19,858 bases of DNA from Desulfobulbaceae bacterium (GTDB lineage Bacteria; Desulfobacterota; Desulfobulbia; Desulfobulbales; Desulfobulbaceae), in assembly GCA_027011235.1 (NCBI GenBank), contig JALVAI010000388.1, positions 1 to 19,858 of the forward strand, read 5' to 3'. Shown piece by piece: positions 6,632 through 15,057 of the stretch. Under the pieces are notes generated by a model. It was not told where the DNA came from. It saw only the letters and a program-made list of their open reading frames with translations, and ran no database searches. The stretch's first letter is position 1. Every line of letters starts with the position of its first letter. Position numbers and translations under genes: made by a program.

Positions 6632-8067
6632 GACGGTATCGGCAGAATTATAGAAAAACGGGCACCTGCATCACTTGAAAGCAAGCGGATTGTACCTCCA
6701 TGATTCTGCACATATTCTTTTGCTATTGCAAGACCGAGGCCTGAACCTTTGACAACAGCCTTTTTTGCCTCTTTTCCCTGGAAAAATGGAGAAAAAATGC
6801 GGGAACGATCTTCACGGTCTATGCCTACTCCCGTGTCTTCAATAATGAAAACTGCTTTATGGTCGACCTGTTTCAGTTCGATTCGAACAGCGCCCTCGTC
6901 CGGGGTGAACTTTACCGCATTGGAGAGTAAATTATCAACGACTGTTTTCAACTGCTCCACATCACCATTGAGCGTTATTTCCGCAAGTTTTAGATAGAGG
7001 GTAACCCTGCGCGCAAGCATTGAATTCTTATGATCATCTGCCACGGCCCTGATTATCTCATCAAAACGCAGGGCCTGCATCTTTGCCGGGGCCTTTCTGG
7101 CCTGTGACATATTGAAATCAAGGATATTTTCAATAAGCTTCTGCAGTTTATCGCTGTTCTTGTCCAGAATGGCAACTACATCTTTCTGGGACGGGTTCAT
7201 CGGCCCGACGACCTCGTCACGCAGAAGCCCGGCCCCCTCTTTGATGGAGGAAAGGGGAGTCTTCAACTCGTGGGAAATATGGGCGATCATCTTTATCTTT
7301 TCCCGGTCAAGTTCAGCCAGCCGCCTACGCAGCCAGTCCAGCCGTTCGCCAAGGGCCTCAAGGTCCCGAGGGCCGGACACCCTGACCGGGGTGGTGAAAT
7401 CTCCGTTACCAAGGCTCTCGATCCCCCGGTCCATTTGCCGGATAGGGCGCAGGATCAGAGCGAGGAAAAGGACCAGGAAAAGAATACTGAATCCTATCAG
7501 GCCCGAGGTCTGCCAGGCCAGTGCTTTCTTTCCCTGGCTGACCTTCTCACGGAGCAGGGCGACCTCATCGCTTATCACCTGATTACTGGCGGCCGTCAGT
7601 TTTGTCATCAGGGCATCGACATCCTGGTAACGATCAAGCACCCGAAGCAGCTCCTTTTTTCTCTGCATCGGGCTACCGACCGGACTGTTGAGTACGGCGA
7701 TAATATAATTATCTTCCGCCTGCACCTTCAGAAGCAGCCGGGTCAGGTCCTTGTCATTACCGGTAAGAAAAAGATGGGAAAAAGCCTCTTCCAATTCCTG
7801 GTGAACCTTGTTTACCGCATCAAGTTGCGCAGGCTCTCCCAGTACATTGTAGAGTCGCGCCTTCCGCTCCTGTTCCCGGAGCAGGTCGGCAACTTTCCGG
7901 ATACTGCTGGTCCTGTCCACCGAGCTGTACACGGCAAGCGCACCCTGTTTGAGCAGACCATCCAGAATCTGGACCGAACTAAACAGGGCCGTGAGCAGGG
8001 GCAGGACAACAAAGAGAAACCCGGTCAACAACAGGGTAAAAAAAGAACGGGGTCTATACAGTTGCAT
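6628..8067 (-). CDS. glrK: Sensor histidine kinase, GlrK/QseE-like
   Basis: 479 aa membrane kinase. TM1 is at about 9-32, a mostly helical periplasmic sensor at 33-186, TM2 at 187-206, then a HAMP linker (207-258). The H-box HISHELKTPL has phosphoacceptor H266. The N-box (DNLLSNAVKF, N379/N383), G1 DTGVGI (411-416), F-box FSPFFQ and G2 GSGLGLAI (441-448) are all intact, so it should be active. Length, small helical sensor and gene order fit GlrK/QseE. AGGTGA precedes the ATG and overlaps the VanZ-like stop codon, which is only six bases away, so it belongs to the sat-cysC operon. The signal is unknown; the gene order suggests an envelope or surface cue. Confidence 0.92.
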   Translation of the reverse strand: MQLYRPRSFFTLLLTGFLFVVLPLLTALFSSVQILDGLLKQGALAVYSSVDRTSSIRKVADLLREQERKARLYNVLGEPAQLDAVNKVHQELEEAFSHLFLTGNDKDLTRLLLKVQAEDNYIIAVLNSPVGSPMQRKKELLRVLDRYQDVDALMTKLTAASNQVISDEVALLREKVSQGKKALAWQTSGLIGFSILFLVLFLALILRPIRQMDRGIESLGNGDFTTPVRVSGPRDLEALGERLDWLRRRLAELDREKIKMIAHISHELKTPLSSIKEGAGLLRDEVVGPMNPSQKDVVAILDKNSDKLQKLIENILDFNMSQARKAPAKMQALRFDEIIRAVADDHKNSMLARRVTLYLKLAEITLNGDVEQLKTVVDNLLSNAVKFTPDEGAVRIELKQVDHKAVFIIEDTGVGIDREDRSRIFSPFFQGKEAKKAVVKGSGLGLAIAKEYVQNHGGTIRLLSSDAGARFSIILPIPS

Positions 8068-8073
8068 GGAGTA

Positions 8074-9042
8074 TCACCTGCCAAGATATACATTATCCAC
8101 ATAAATGATATGGCCTTTGCGCTGCCTGACGACAAAAAAGGCAAACGATTCAATATGGGCCATGTCCATCAAACGTGTCCGCGGGGCGGTCCGGACGTCC
8201 GCAAGCGAGACTTGACACCGGTTCCATCCGGGATGAAGCGCAAACAATTGGTGAAAACGGTCAGAAAAACGCATGCCATGCTGGCGATGATGAACATCAT
8301 GGATACGGCAATGCAGGGGCAGCTCTTCCTTGCCGGGATTATAGACGCTGAAATTCAGGGTGGTATATCCACGCCAGTCATGGGGAAAATAAAAAAGCGA
8401 TGCGCCCGAATAGGTGGCCGTTGTCAGTTGAACCCGCAGGGAAAAACGGCCATGGGCGGCTACCTTTTCCACACGCCGCAGCCTGCTGCCAGGGATGAAG
8501 CGATTTTGCTCAAACGGGGTCTCAAAATCAGCCAGCACCGGAAACTGTCGGCGGGCGATATTTTCGTCGACAAGTGAGCGAACAAGCGGCCATGATGCGG
8601 CTGTGACCAGAAGCATAATCCCTATGGCCGGCAGGACAAAACGCCGGTTGATAACGGGAAACAGCTCGGAAACAGTGTAGGCGCCCGCACATCCCAAAAG
8701 GTCACGATAGACATCCCAGCCATCTACGCTGCGCCCGCCCAGGGCTTTCTGTGCCAATTCAATAAGAATTCCCAGACCAAGGGCTGATACAAAAACCTGC
8801 AGAAAGAAGAACGGCCGTTGTTTGGTCTTCTGTCGCTTTGCCGCCACAAGGAGAAAGAGCCGGGTGGCGAGAAAAAAGAAAAGAACATGGCCAAGGTCCC
8901 AGGCCGATTTAAACGACCGCTCAGCATGATAACCGGGTCCCCCGATAAAGAAAAAGGGAAAACCAATGAGTAACAACAGGCCAATGGCAACTTCCTGCGA
9001 AGAAAGGAAAGATGATCGTTCAGCGTTTTCTGTGTTATCCAT
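8074..9042 (-). CDS. VanZ-like membrane protein with C-terminal beta-sandwich domain
   Basis: 322 aa. The N-terminal 130 residues are VanZ-like: hydrophobic helices at about 18-34, 50-67 and 79-97, the DLGHVLFFF motif (49-57), and the IELAQ...GGRSVDGWDVYRDLLGC block (94-118). A fourth helix (about 136-153) is followed by an extracytoplasmic domain of about 155 residues (168-322) that starts LADFETPFEQN and contains paired strands such as RFSLRVQL, TTLNFSVYNPG and HIIYVDNVYL. This looks like a carbohydrate-binding or CIA30-like jelly roll, judged by pattern only. VanZ-family members occur in resistance and surface-polysaccharide loci but their chemistry is unknown. The gene lies 15 bp after sat-cysC and 6 bp before glrK. 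Confidence 0.82.
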   Translation of the reverse strand: MDNTENAERSSFLSSQEVAIGLLLLIGFPFFFIGGPGYHAERSFKSAWDLGHVLFFFLATRLFLLVAAKRQKTKQRPFFFLQVFVSALGLGILIELAQKALGGRSVDGWDVYRDLLGCAGAYTVSELFPVINRRFVLPAIGIMLLVTAASWPLVRSLVDENIARRQFPVLADFETPFEQNRFIPGSRLRRVEKVAAHGRFSLRVQLTTATYSGASLFYFPHDWRGYTTLNFSVYNPGKEELPLHCRIHDVHHRQHGMRFSDRFHQLFALHPGWNRCQVSLADVRTAPRTRLMDMAHIESFAFFVVRQRKGHIIYVDNVYLGR

Positions 9043-9057
9043 TGACCGGCTGCAGAT

Positions 9058-10764
9058 TCAGACAATATACCCCTGTTCTTCAAGATACAGAAAAACCTCC
9101 TGCACCGCTTCCGCCGGGGTCATGGCGGACGTATCTATGGTGAGCTCCGGATTTTTCGGTACCTCGTATGGGTCGGACACACCAGTGACCCCCTTGATCA
9201 GGCCCGCCCTTGCCTTGGCATACAGACCTTTGCGATCACGCTTTTCACAGACCTCGAGAGGGGTGGCCACATAGACTTCGATATAGCCACCATAACGGCT
9301 TATCAGCTCCCTGTTTTTCCGTCGTGATTCTTCATATGGCGCAATAGGGGCGCACAGGGCGATACCGCCGTTTTTCGTTATCTCACTGGCGACAAATCCG
9401 ATCCTGGTCACATTTATTTCCCGATGCTCTCTGGAAAAGTTCAGCTCCGAGGAAAGATTTTTCCGCACAATATCACCGTCAAGGAGGGTAACCGGCCGGT
9501 CCCTCATCTCCATGAACCTGACCATCAGGACCTTGGCAATGGTCGATTTCCCGGACCCGGAAAGTCCGGTCAGGAAAACAGTAAACCCCTGTTTTGACCG
9601 GGGCGGAAAGGCCCGCCGCAACTCATTGACAACACCCGGATATGCGTACCAGGCAGGGATATCAAGCCCCCGTTCCAGACGACGCTTAAACTCGTCGGTG
9701 GTTATGTCCTTGCAGATGGAATGATCTTCCAGCTCATCAAGAAAGACATAGCAGGCCTTTTCTTCCACATACCCCATGCGCCGTTCAGGCACCATTGCGA
9801 TACCGGTTTCCTCGGCAACCGAGGCAACCAGTTCCTGGGCGGCCCCCTTTGGATAAAAAAGATCACCGCTGCCGCCGGCAAAAGGGTCACCGTGGTCCTC
9901 GGCCACCATAAAATGGCTGCATCCATAATTTTTTCTGATCATGGCCTGCCAGAGCGCCTCCCTGGGCCCGGCAAACCGATCAGCAAGTGGCAGAATACTG
10001 AGGAGAATGATATTTTTGGGAAACTGGCGCACAAACTCCTGGTAGCAATGGACATGGGTGTAATGCTCCATGTTGCCGGGATGGTCCATGCCCACCGCCG
10101 GGTGGAGAAGAATCGACGCGCCCACCTCCCTGGCGGCCGCAAGAACCATTTCCCGGTGAGCGCAGTTCAAATATTCCCGGGTATGAAAACCCAGGACACG
10201 CCGCCAGCCATACTGAAGAAAACGGCGATGGGTCTCCGATGGCGTCAATCGCAGGTCCCGAAAATCATAATGAATCGGCAGGGTAACGCCTTCAAGGGTG
10301 CCACCGATATACCAGGAACCAACCTGCTCATACAGTGTTTTGACTCCGGGATGTTTGTCCCCGTCGGCGGTGCCGTACACCGCCTCGGCCTCCTTTCGTT
10401 TATCGGGCTGCCAGACATCGCTCACCGTCAACAAGGCAAGCAGAAAACCTTCGGCATCGTTAAGCGCCAGCCGTTGTCCAACCTCGATGCTGGCGGCAAA
10501 CTCTTCTGAGACATCAAGACAGATCGGCATGGGCCAGATGGTACCGTCGGCCAGTCTCATTCCGCTCAGGACAGAAGCATAATCTTCCCGGTCAAGGTAG
10601 CCGGCCAGGGGGTAGCAGGCACGATTGAGCAGGGCCTCCAGGTCGTAAAGCTGGCGGCCATGCAGATCAAGGGAAGGGAGGTGCAGGGCCTCATTACGCA
10701 GTTGTTCAACCCGGCGGAAATGAACAAGAAGGCTGTCTGAATATTCGCTGTGGTTCTTTTTCAT
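9058..10764 (-). CDS. cysC: Fused ATP sulfurylase-like / APS kinase protein (Sat-CysC), sulfurylase motifs altered
   Basis: 568 aa. Residues 1-385 follow the ATP sulfurylase fold end to end (LLHPAVGMDHPG, LPLADRFAGPREALWQAMIRKNYG), but the catalytic motif QTRNPxHxxH reads HTREYLNCAH (194-203) and GRDHAGPG reads AEDHGDPF (288-295), so sulfurylase activity is doubtful. Residues 392-568 are a complete APS kinase: P-loop GLSGSGKST (400-408), LDGDIVR (428-434), FSREHREIN (443-451), and KGLYAKARAG (512-521), so PAPS synthesis from APS is likely. The domain order and length resemble the Aquifex fusion. As first gene of the operon with VanZ-like and GlrK/R genes, it may supply PAPS for sulfation of surface polymers; no sulfotransferase is in the window. 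A GAGAGGAA run precedes the ATG. Confidence 0.88.
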   Translation of the reverse strand: MKKNHSEYSDSLLVHFRRVEQLRNEALHLPSLDLHGRQLYDLEALLNRACYPLAGYLDREDYASVLSGMRLADGTIWPMPICLDVSEEFAASIEVGQRLALNDAEGFLLALLTVSDVWQPDKRKEAEAVYGTADGDKHPGVKTLYEQVGSWYIGGTLEGVTLPIHYDFRDLRLTPSETHRRFLQYGWRRVLGFHTREYLNCAHREMVLAAAREVGASILLHPAVGMDHPGNMEHYTHVHCYQEFVRQFPKNIILLSILPLADRFAGPREALWQAMIRKNYGCSHFMVAEDHGDPFAGGSGDLFYPKGAAQELVASVAEETGIAMVPERRMGYVEEKACYVFLDELEDHSICKDITTDEFKRRLERGLDIPAWYAYPGVVNELRRAFPPRSKQGFTVFLTGLSGSGKSTIAKVLMVRFMEMRDRPVTLLDGDIVRKNLSSELNFSREHREINVTRIGFVASEITKNGGIALCAPIAPYEESRRKNRELISRYGGYIEVYVATPLEVCEKRDRKGLYAKARAGLIKGVTGVSDPYEVPKNPELTIDTSAMTPAEAVQEVFLYLEEQGYIV

Positions 10765-11164
10765 AGACCCTGTTCCTCTCCACTATAAGGCTGTCAAAAA
10801 AAAACGATACATACCAACTCCAAGAGACACAGTTGTGGAGCAGGTGGCAATCATGCTGCCGGCAGGTTGTAAATCGCCCGGGGACAGAACCAGAGGCAGC
10901 GGATACGAGTGGAGATTCATCTTTGTCCCTCCTTCTCCGGAGCCATACCATTTTTGGCAATACAGCATGGTACTCAACATTTCCCGCCGACGCAACCTCA
11001 TCCATGGTATTATCAAAAAGTCCGCGGGTAACAGAGATAGCTTAAATCAGGACTAAATATTGCCCCAGGCAAATGCCGCCCATGTTCACCTGTTGCTGGC
11101 GCTCATAATTTTCCGCGGGACAATAGCATCTCCATCTGTAAAAAATAAAAAAAACAAAAGAATC
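10765..11164. other. Intergenic region between divergent operons
   Basis: About 400 bp without a convincing gene; short frames on both strands lack ribosome binding sites and family features. It contains GCTGCCGGCAGG with a 10-bp palindrome (CTGCCGGCAG, 10856-10865), two copies of TCCGCGGG (11021-11028 and 11112-11119), and TGTC-N10-GATA at 10792-10809, one base from the GlrR pattern. I found no good sigma-70 or sigma-54 promoter for sat-cysC, nor a riboswitch I recognise. Confidence 0.4.
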
Positions 11165-11194
11165 TTGAAAAGATGAAAGGCCGGCATGTATACT
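11165..11194 (+). promoter_or_regulatory. Sigma-70 promoter for the MshEN-domain gene
   Basis: TTGAAA (11165-11170), an 18-base spacer and TATACT (11189-11194) give one mismatch to consensus in each box. The start point would fall near 11201, 36 bp before the chosen ATG. This also shows that the in-frame ATG at 11186, which overlaps the -10 box, is not the translation start. Confidence 0.65.
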
Positions 11195-11236
11195 CTACCC
11201 AGTAATACCGATACGAGTACAATCCGGGAGAAAACA

Positions 11237-12034
11237 ATGGCGGCTCAAGAACGCTTGGGAGATCTGCTGCTCGCAGCAGGCGCTATACAACAGGAGGAAC
11301 TGGATAAGGCCCTGGCCGTTCAGGCCGGTAGTGACCGTCGTCTGGGCTACCTGCTGGTCAACATGGGTTTTATCTCGGAAAACGAACTGCAGTCCGTCCT
11401 CTCCAGGCAACTCGGCATACCCATTATTGAGATCCACACCACATTCAACAAAAAGATCAAACACCTTGTCCCCAGATATCTATGTAAAAAATACACTGTC
11501 ATTCCCCTGTCCCAGGCCGACCACAACCTTCTCACCATTGCCATGGCCGATCCTTCCGATCATGAGGCAGTTGCCACAATTGAACGATACACCGGCAAGG
11601 TACTGCAACCCTGCCTGGCATCCCACAGCGACATTGACTCGGCAATAGCCCGATACATTCCCTGGGGCCCCAGGGACCTTTTCAACCGGCAAAACGGCTG
11701 GAAGCTCGCCATAGCTGCGGTCATTCTTGTCCTTGCCCTGACCATCCTGTTACTCGTGCAATATAACAGTGATCGTGCCAGGGCCCGGTTCGGTACAAAA
11801 CAGGTCACCCAGACAGCCGTACTCTATCAGCATCACGATCTGGTACTTAAATTTGCCCGGTCAGGCAAAATCACCCTGTCCGGACACGGCGCCCATGCCA
11901 GTGGCGCCTATTCCATCACCTTTGATGATCCAACCACGCTGAAACGGTTTGTTCATACTAAACGAAATGACTTTTCCATGGAACAACTGAAATGGATCGA
12001 CTGGGTCCTGGGTAATCAATCACGATCAAAATAA
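11237..12034 (+). CDS. Membrane-anchored MshEN-domain protein (putative c-di-GMP receptor)
   Basis: 265 aa. The N-terminus is a type II secretion/MshE N-terminal (MshEN) domain. It has two tandem copies of the motif RLGxxLxxxGxI-x(4-5)-LxxxLxxQ: first RLGDLLLAAGAI...L..AL..Q (6-29), then RLGYLLVNMGFI...L..VL..Q (35-58), followed by LGIPIIEI and the usual IPLSQADHNLLTIAMADPSD segment (89-108). In MshE this arrangement binds c-di-GMP. No ATPase follows; instead there is one TM helix (155-176) and a C-terminal domain of about 85 residues that should be periplasmic. GGGAG six bases before ATG 11237 and the upstream promoter fix the start. It is probably monocistronic. c-di-GMP binding and signal transfer across the membrane are inferred. 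Confidence 0.82.
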   Translation: MAAQERLGDLLLAAGAIQQEELDKALAVQAGSDRRLGYLLVNMGFISENELQSVLSRQLGIPIIEIHTTFNKKIKHLVPRYLCKKYTVIPLSQADHNLLTIAMADPSDHEAVATIERYTGKVLQPCLASHSDIDSAIARYIPWGPRDLFNRQNGWKLAIAAVILVLALTILLLVQYNSDRARARFGTKQVTQTAVLYQHHDLVLKFARSGKITLSGHGAHASGAYSITFDDPTTLKRFVHTKRNDFSMEQLKWIDWVLGNQSRSK

Positions 12035-12217
12035 AACAGTTTTCCATTTTTTCCGTGGAGCTGCTCATTTCCCGGACAATCCTCTCCCGGCCCCCTGTCC
12101 TGAACTTACTGTCCTAAACAGGCAAAAAAACTTTTCCTGTGAATCGCATCGGTATTTGTTGTATATTACTGGAAAATTTAACAAGATAAACCCAATCTTT
12201 CTTCCCCGAGGACTGCC

Positions 12218-14512
12218 ATGCAACGTTTTTTACCTTTTTTTCCGTTCCGGTTATTTGTCTTCTTCCTCATGCTCCTTATGGTCGCCGGCTGTTCTTCGGA
12301 CCCGGAAAAGAAAAAGACCGACCATTACAACAAGGCCATGGTATACATGCAAAAACATGATGACAAGGCGGCCATCATCGAACTGCGCAATGCCATCCAG
12401 ATTGACCCTAAATACGCCGATGCCCGCTATCAGCTTGGTCTGCTGTACCTCAAGATGGGTGATGGAAAAAAGGCCTTTAAAGAACTGCAGCGTGCCGGCA
12501 GTCTTGATCCCGCCAACACCGATGCCCGCCTGAAGACAGCCGAATTCCTCCTGATGTCCAGGAACAGAGACGCTGCCCGTAAAGAAACCGAGGCCATTCT
12601 CAAACAGCATCCCGACAATATCGATGCCCTGGCCCTTATGGCCAATATCGAACTCATTGACGGTAATTTTGACAAGGCAGATAATCTGCTCACCAAGGCC
12701 ATTTCCCTTGACCCGAAACTGGACCGGCTCTACTCCATTCAGGGCCGGCTGTTTGCCGCCCGCAAGGATTTCGCAGCTGCGGAAACTGCTTTTAAGAAGG
12801 CAATTGCAGTCAACCCGGATAAACTCCCCAATTACCAGATACTCTTTCTCCTTTATCAGTCCCGGGGACAGGTGGACAAGGCAGAGGCGATTGCCAGGGA
12901 AATGATCAACAAATTTCCCGACAACCCTGCTCCCTATATTCAGCTTGCCAATCTTTATCGACAAAACGGCCAGCCCGACAAGGCAGAGCAGACCCTGATT
13001 TCCGCTGTCAATAAATTCCCCGACAATGACAGGCTGCGCCTTATTCTCGCGGATTTTTACCGCCGCAGCGGTCAGGCTGACAAGGCCGAAAAGGCATACC
13101 TGGCCGCCATCAAACATTCAAAAAATCCTCTCGATATCAAGGCCCGTCTTGCCGATTATTATTTTGAACAGAAGAAATATGACAAGGCAAAAACCTTGAT
13201 GGATGAAATCCTGGCTGGTAATCCGAAAAACGGAGGCGCCAACCTGGTCAAGGCAAAATTCCTTCTCAAAGACGGTAAGAACCAGGACGCCCTGGACCTG
13301 CTGGAAAGGTTGACAAAAGACTATCCCCGCTGGCCGGAGCCCTATTTTGTCAAGGCACTGGCGCAAATGAACACCGGTCAGATGGAACTGGCCCGAAACA
13401 GTGCGGCAGAGGCCATTAAACGCAATCCGCGCGAGGCAAAATACCATGCCCTGCAGGCGCTGTTGCTGCTGCGCTCCCGTGACTTTACCGCTGCCAAACG
13501 TGAGGCGGCCATCTCCCTGAAGATAAATCCCAAAAACTTCAATGCCGCCCTGTTGCTGGCCAAGGCGGTCCTGTTTTCCGGCGATTATGACAATGCCATC
13601 AAAATGCTTGTGGACATGAACAGCAAAGTTCCCGATAACGTCGAAGTGCTTGGCAATCTCGGCCTTGCCTACATGGGCAAAAAAGACCTGGACAAGGCTG
13701 CCGAAACCTTCAGAAAACTGCTCAGCCTCAAGCCCGGCAATACACTGGCCCTGTTGAACCTTGTCCGCCTGGAAAAGAAGAAAGGAAAAACAAATCAAGA
13801 ACTGATTGCCATGGTGCGCAAACAGATAGAGAAAAAATCCGACAGCGTCGGCAACCTTATTCTTCTCGCCTCCATGCTGATGGGTGAAAAACAGTATGAT
13901 CAGGCCCTTGCAGTCCTTGACAAGGCCCAAAAACTTGCTCCCCAGGACCCAAGACCCTACAGTCTGAGCGCAGCCATCTTCAACAGGCAACAGAAAACCG
14001 GCGAAGCCATTGCCCAGTACCGTTCACTTCTTGAGCAGGACCCGAAAAACATACAGGCCCTCATGGGCATGGGCGCTCTGCTTGAACAACAGGGTAACAG
14101 CAGGGAGGCCAAGCGGTATTACCGGCAGGTACTCGCCGCAAAACCGGACTTTGCCGCTGCTGCCAACAACCTGGCCTGGCTGCTTGCCGAAGAGCCGGAG
14201 CCCGATCTTGGTGAGGCTTTGCGTCTGGCCATGATCGCCAAGGAACAGCTCCCCGATGAAGTCCACATTATTGACACCCTGGGCTGGGTCCACTATAAAC
14301 GGAAAGCATACAGCCTTGCCCGTAATGAATTTGCCCAGGCCGTTGAGAAACAACCCGACATGCCGATACTCCGGTATCACCTGGCCCTGGCTCTTTTCGG
14401 GGAGGGTAAAAAAACGCAGGCAATCAAAGAGTTGAAAAGTGCGCTGGCCGGCAAGGGTGACTTTGCCCAACGACGGAAGGCGGAATCCCTGCTCAAACAA
14501 TGGCAGCAATGA
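12218..14512 (+). CDS. Long TPR-repeat lipoprotein (PrsT-like)
   Basis: 764 aa. A lipoprotein signal leads (MQRFLPFF..., lipobox VAGC, C25), then about twenty tetratricopeptide repeats fill residues 35-760, recognisable by the recurrent (A/Y)xxxG....A...F..A....P pattern every 34 residues. The last section (NNLAWLLAEEPEPDLGEALRLA...DTLGWVHYKR) is typical of the TPR lipoproteins found with PEP-CTERM/exosortase and exopolysaccharide systems (PrsT), and of related EPS export TPR proteins. No exosortase or PEP-CTERM substrate is in this window, so the PrsT link is by sequence style only. Such proteins act as scaffolds at the outer membrane or periplasm. AGGA lies five bases before the ATG. Its stop overlaps the hpt start (ATGA). 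Confidence 0.85.
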   Translation: MQRFLPFFPFRLFVFFLMLLMVAGCSSDPEKKKTDHYNKAMVYMQKHDDKAAIIELRNAIQIDPKYADARYQLGLLYLKMGDGKKAFKELQRAGSLDPANTDARLKTAEFLLMSRNRDAARKETEAILKQHPDNIDALALMANIELIDGNFDKADNLLTKAISLDPKLDRLYSIQGRLFAARKDFAAAETAFKKAIAVNPDKLPNYQILFLLYQSRGQVDKAEAIAREMINKFPDNPAPYIQLANLYRQNGQPDKAEQTLISAVNKFPDNDRLRLILADFYRRSGQADKAEKAYLAAIKHSKNPLDIKARLADYYFEQKKYDKAKTLMDEILAGNPKNGGANLVKAKFLLKDGKNQDALDLLERLTKDYPRWPEPYFVKALAQMNTGQMELARNSAAEAIKRNPREAKYHALQALLLLRSRDFTAAKREAAISLKINPKNFNAALLLAKAVLFSGDYDNAIKMLVDMNSKVPDNVEVLGNLGLAYMGKKDLDKAAETFRKLLSLKPGNTLALLNLVRLEKKKGKTNQELIAMVRKQIEKKSDSVGNLILLASMLMGEKQYDQALAVLDKAQKLAPQDPRPYSLSAAIFNRQQKTGEAIAQYRSLLEQDPKNIQALMGMGALLEQQGNSREAKRYYRQVLAAKPDFAAAANNLAWLLAEEPEPDLGEALRLAMIAKEQLPDEVHIIDTLGWVHYKRKAYSLARNEFAQAVEKQPDMPILRYHLALALFGEGKKTQAIKELKSALAGKGDFAQRRKAESLLKQWQQ

Positions 14513-15057
14513 CAATGACGGAAACAATAATAGTGGACAAGCGGATCCTCTTCAGTCGGGCAAAAATTGCCGCAAGAGTAAAAGAACTGGGTGCAGAGAT
14601 TACCAGGGCTTACAAGAACCGCCCCCTAGTCCTTATCGGGGTGTTGAAAGGCGCCTGTATTTTTCTGGCCGACCTTGCCCGGGAAATTGACCTGGATATT
14701 GAAATCGATTTCATCAGGGTGGCCAGCTATGGCGACGCCACAACCACATCCGGCACCATTCGTCTGACCAAGCCGCCGGAAATTGATCTCAACGGCAAAG
14801 ATATCCTGCTGGTGGAGGACATTGTCGATACGGGCACCACCCTGGCATGGTTGAATCAATATTTTGCTGAGCACAATGCAGGTTCGGTCAAAATATGCGC
14901 TCTGGTCAACAAACACGAACGCCGGGACACGGCCGTAGTGGTCGACTACGCCGGTTTTGAGGTGGAAAAAGGTTTTCTGATAGGATACGGACTGGATTAC
15001 GCTGAACGCTTTCGCAACCTGTCCGATATCTATGAAGTGGGAGGATTAAATGAGTAA
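14509..15057 (+). CDS. hpt: Hypoxanthine phosphoribosyltransferase
   Basis: 182 aa from ATG 14509. Transfers phosphoribose from PRPP to hypoxanthine (and usually guanine) in purine salvage, cytoplasmic. The PRPP-binding loop VEDIVDTGTT is at 102-111, the flexible-loop SYG at 73-75, the LKGA loop at 46-49, and the base-binding lysine at K135 in LVNK. The C-terminal FLIGYGLDYAERFRNL is characteristic of the Hpt group. Three in-frame ATGs cluster here (14500, 14509, 14515). 14509 overlaps the TPR stop as ATGA, which suggests coupling, and none has a clear ribosome binding site. elbB overlaps its 3' end by eight bases. Confidence 0.95.
   Translation: MTMTETIIVDKRILFSRAKIAARVKELGAEITRAYKNRPLVLIGVLKGACIFLADLAREIDLDIEIDFIRVASYGDATTTSGTIRLTKPPEIDLNGKDILLVEDIVDTGTTLAWLNQYFAEHNAGSVKICALVNKHERRDTAVVVDYAGFEVEKGFLIGYGLDYAERFRNLSDIYEVGGLNE

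Noticed and set aside
7270..8577. 435-codon open frame on the plus strand
   Set aside because: It lies antisense to the glrK-like and VanZ-like genes, has low-complexity Gln/Lys/Arg-rich translation, and no family features. The minus-strand genes carry complete kinase and VanZ motifs.
10783..11056. Small overlapping frames between sat-cysC and the MshEN gene
   Set aside because: No ribosome binding site, unlikely composition, and frames open on both strands over the same bases.
11186..11236. Upstream ATG for the MshEN-domain protein
   Set aside because: It is next to and upstream of a good -10 box and would precede the start point; ATG 11237 has GGGAG at the right distance.
12035..12217. 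Terminator or promoter before the TPR gene
   Set aside because: Short dyads such as CCTGT...ACAGG lack a T-tract, and the TATATT near 12160 has no acceptable -35 box; evidence is too weak to annotate.
12251..13990. Two long minus-strand frames of about 290 codons each, end to end
   Set aside because: Both are mirror frames of the TPR repeats in the plus-strand lipoprotein; the periodic composition keeps the opposite frame open.
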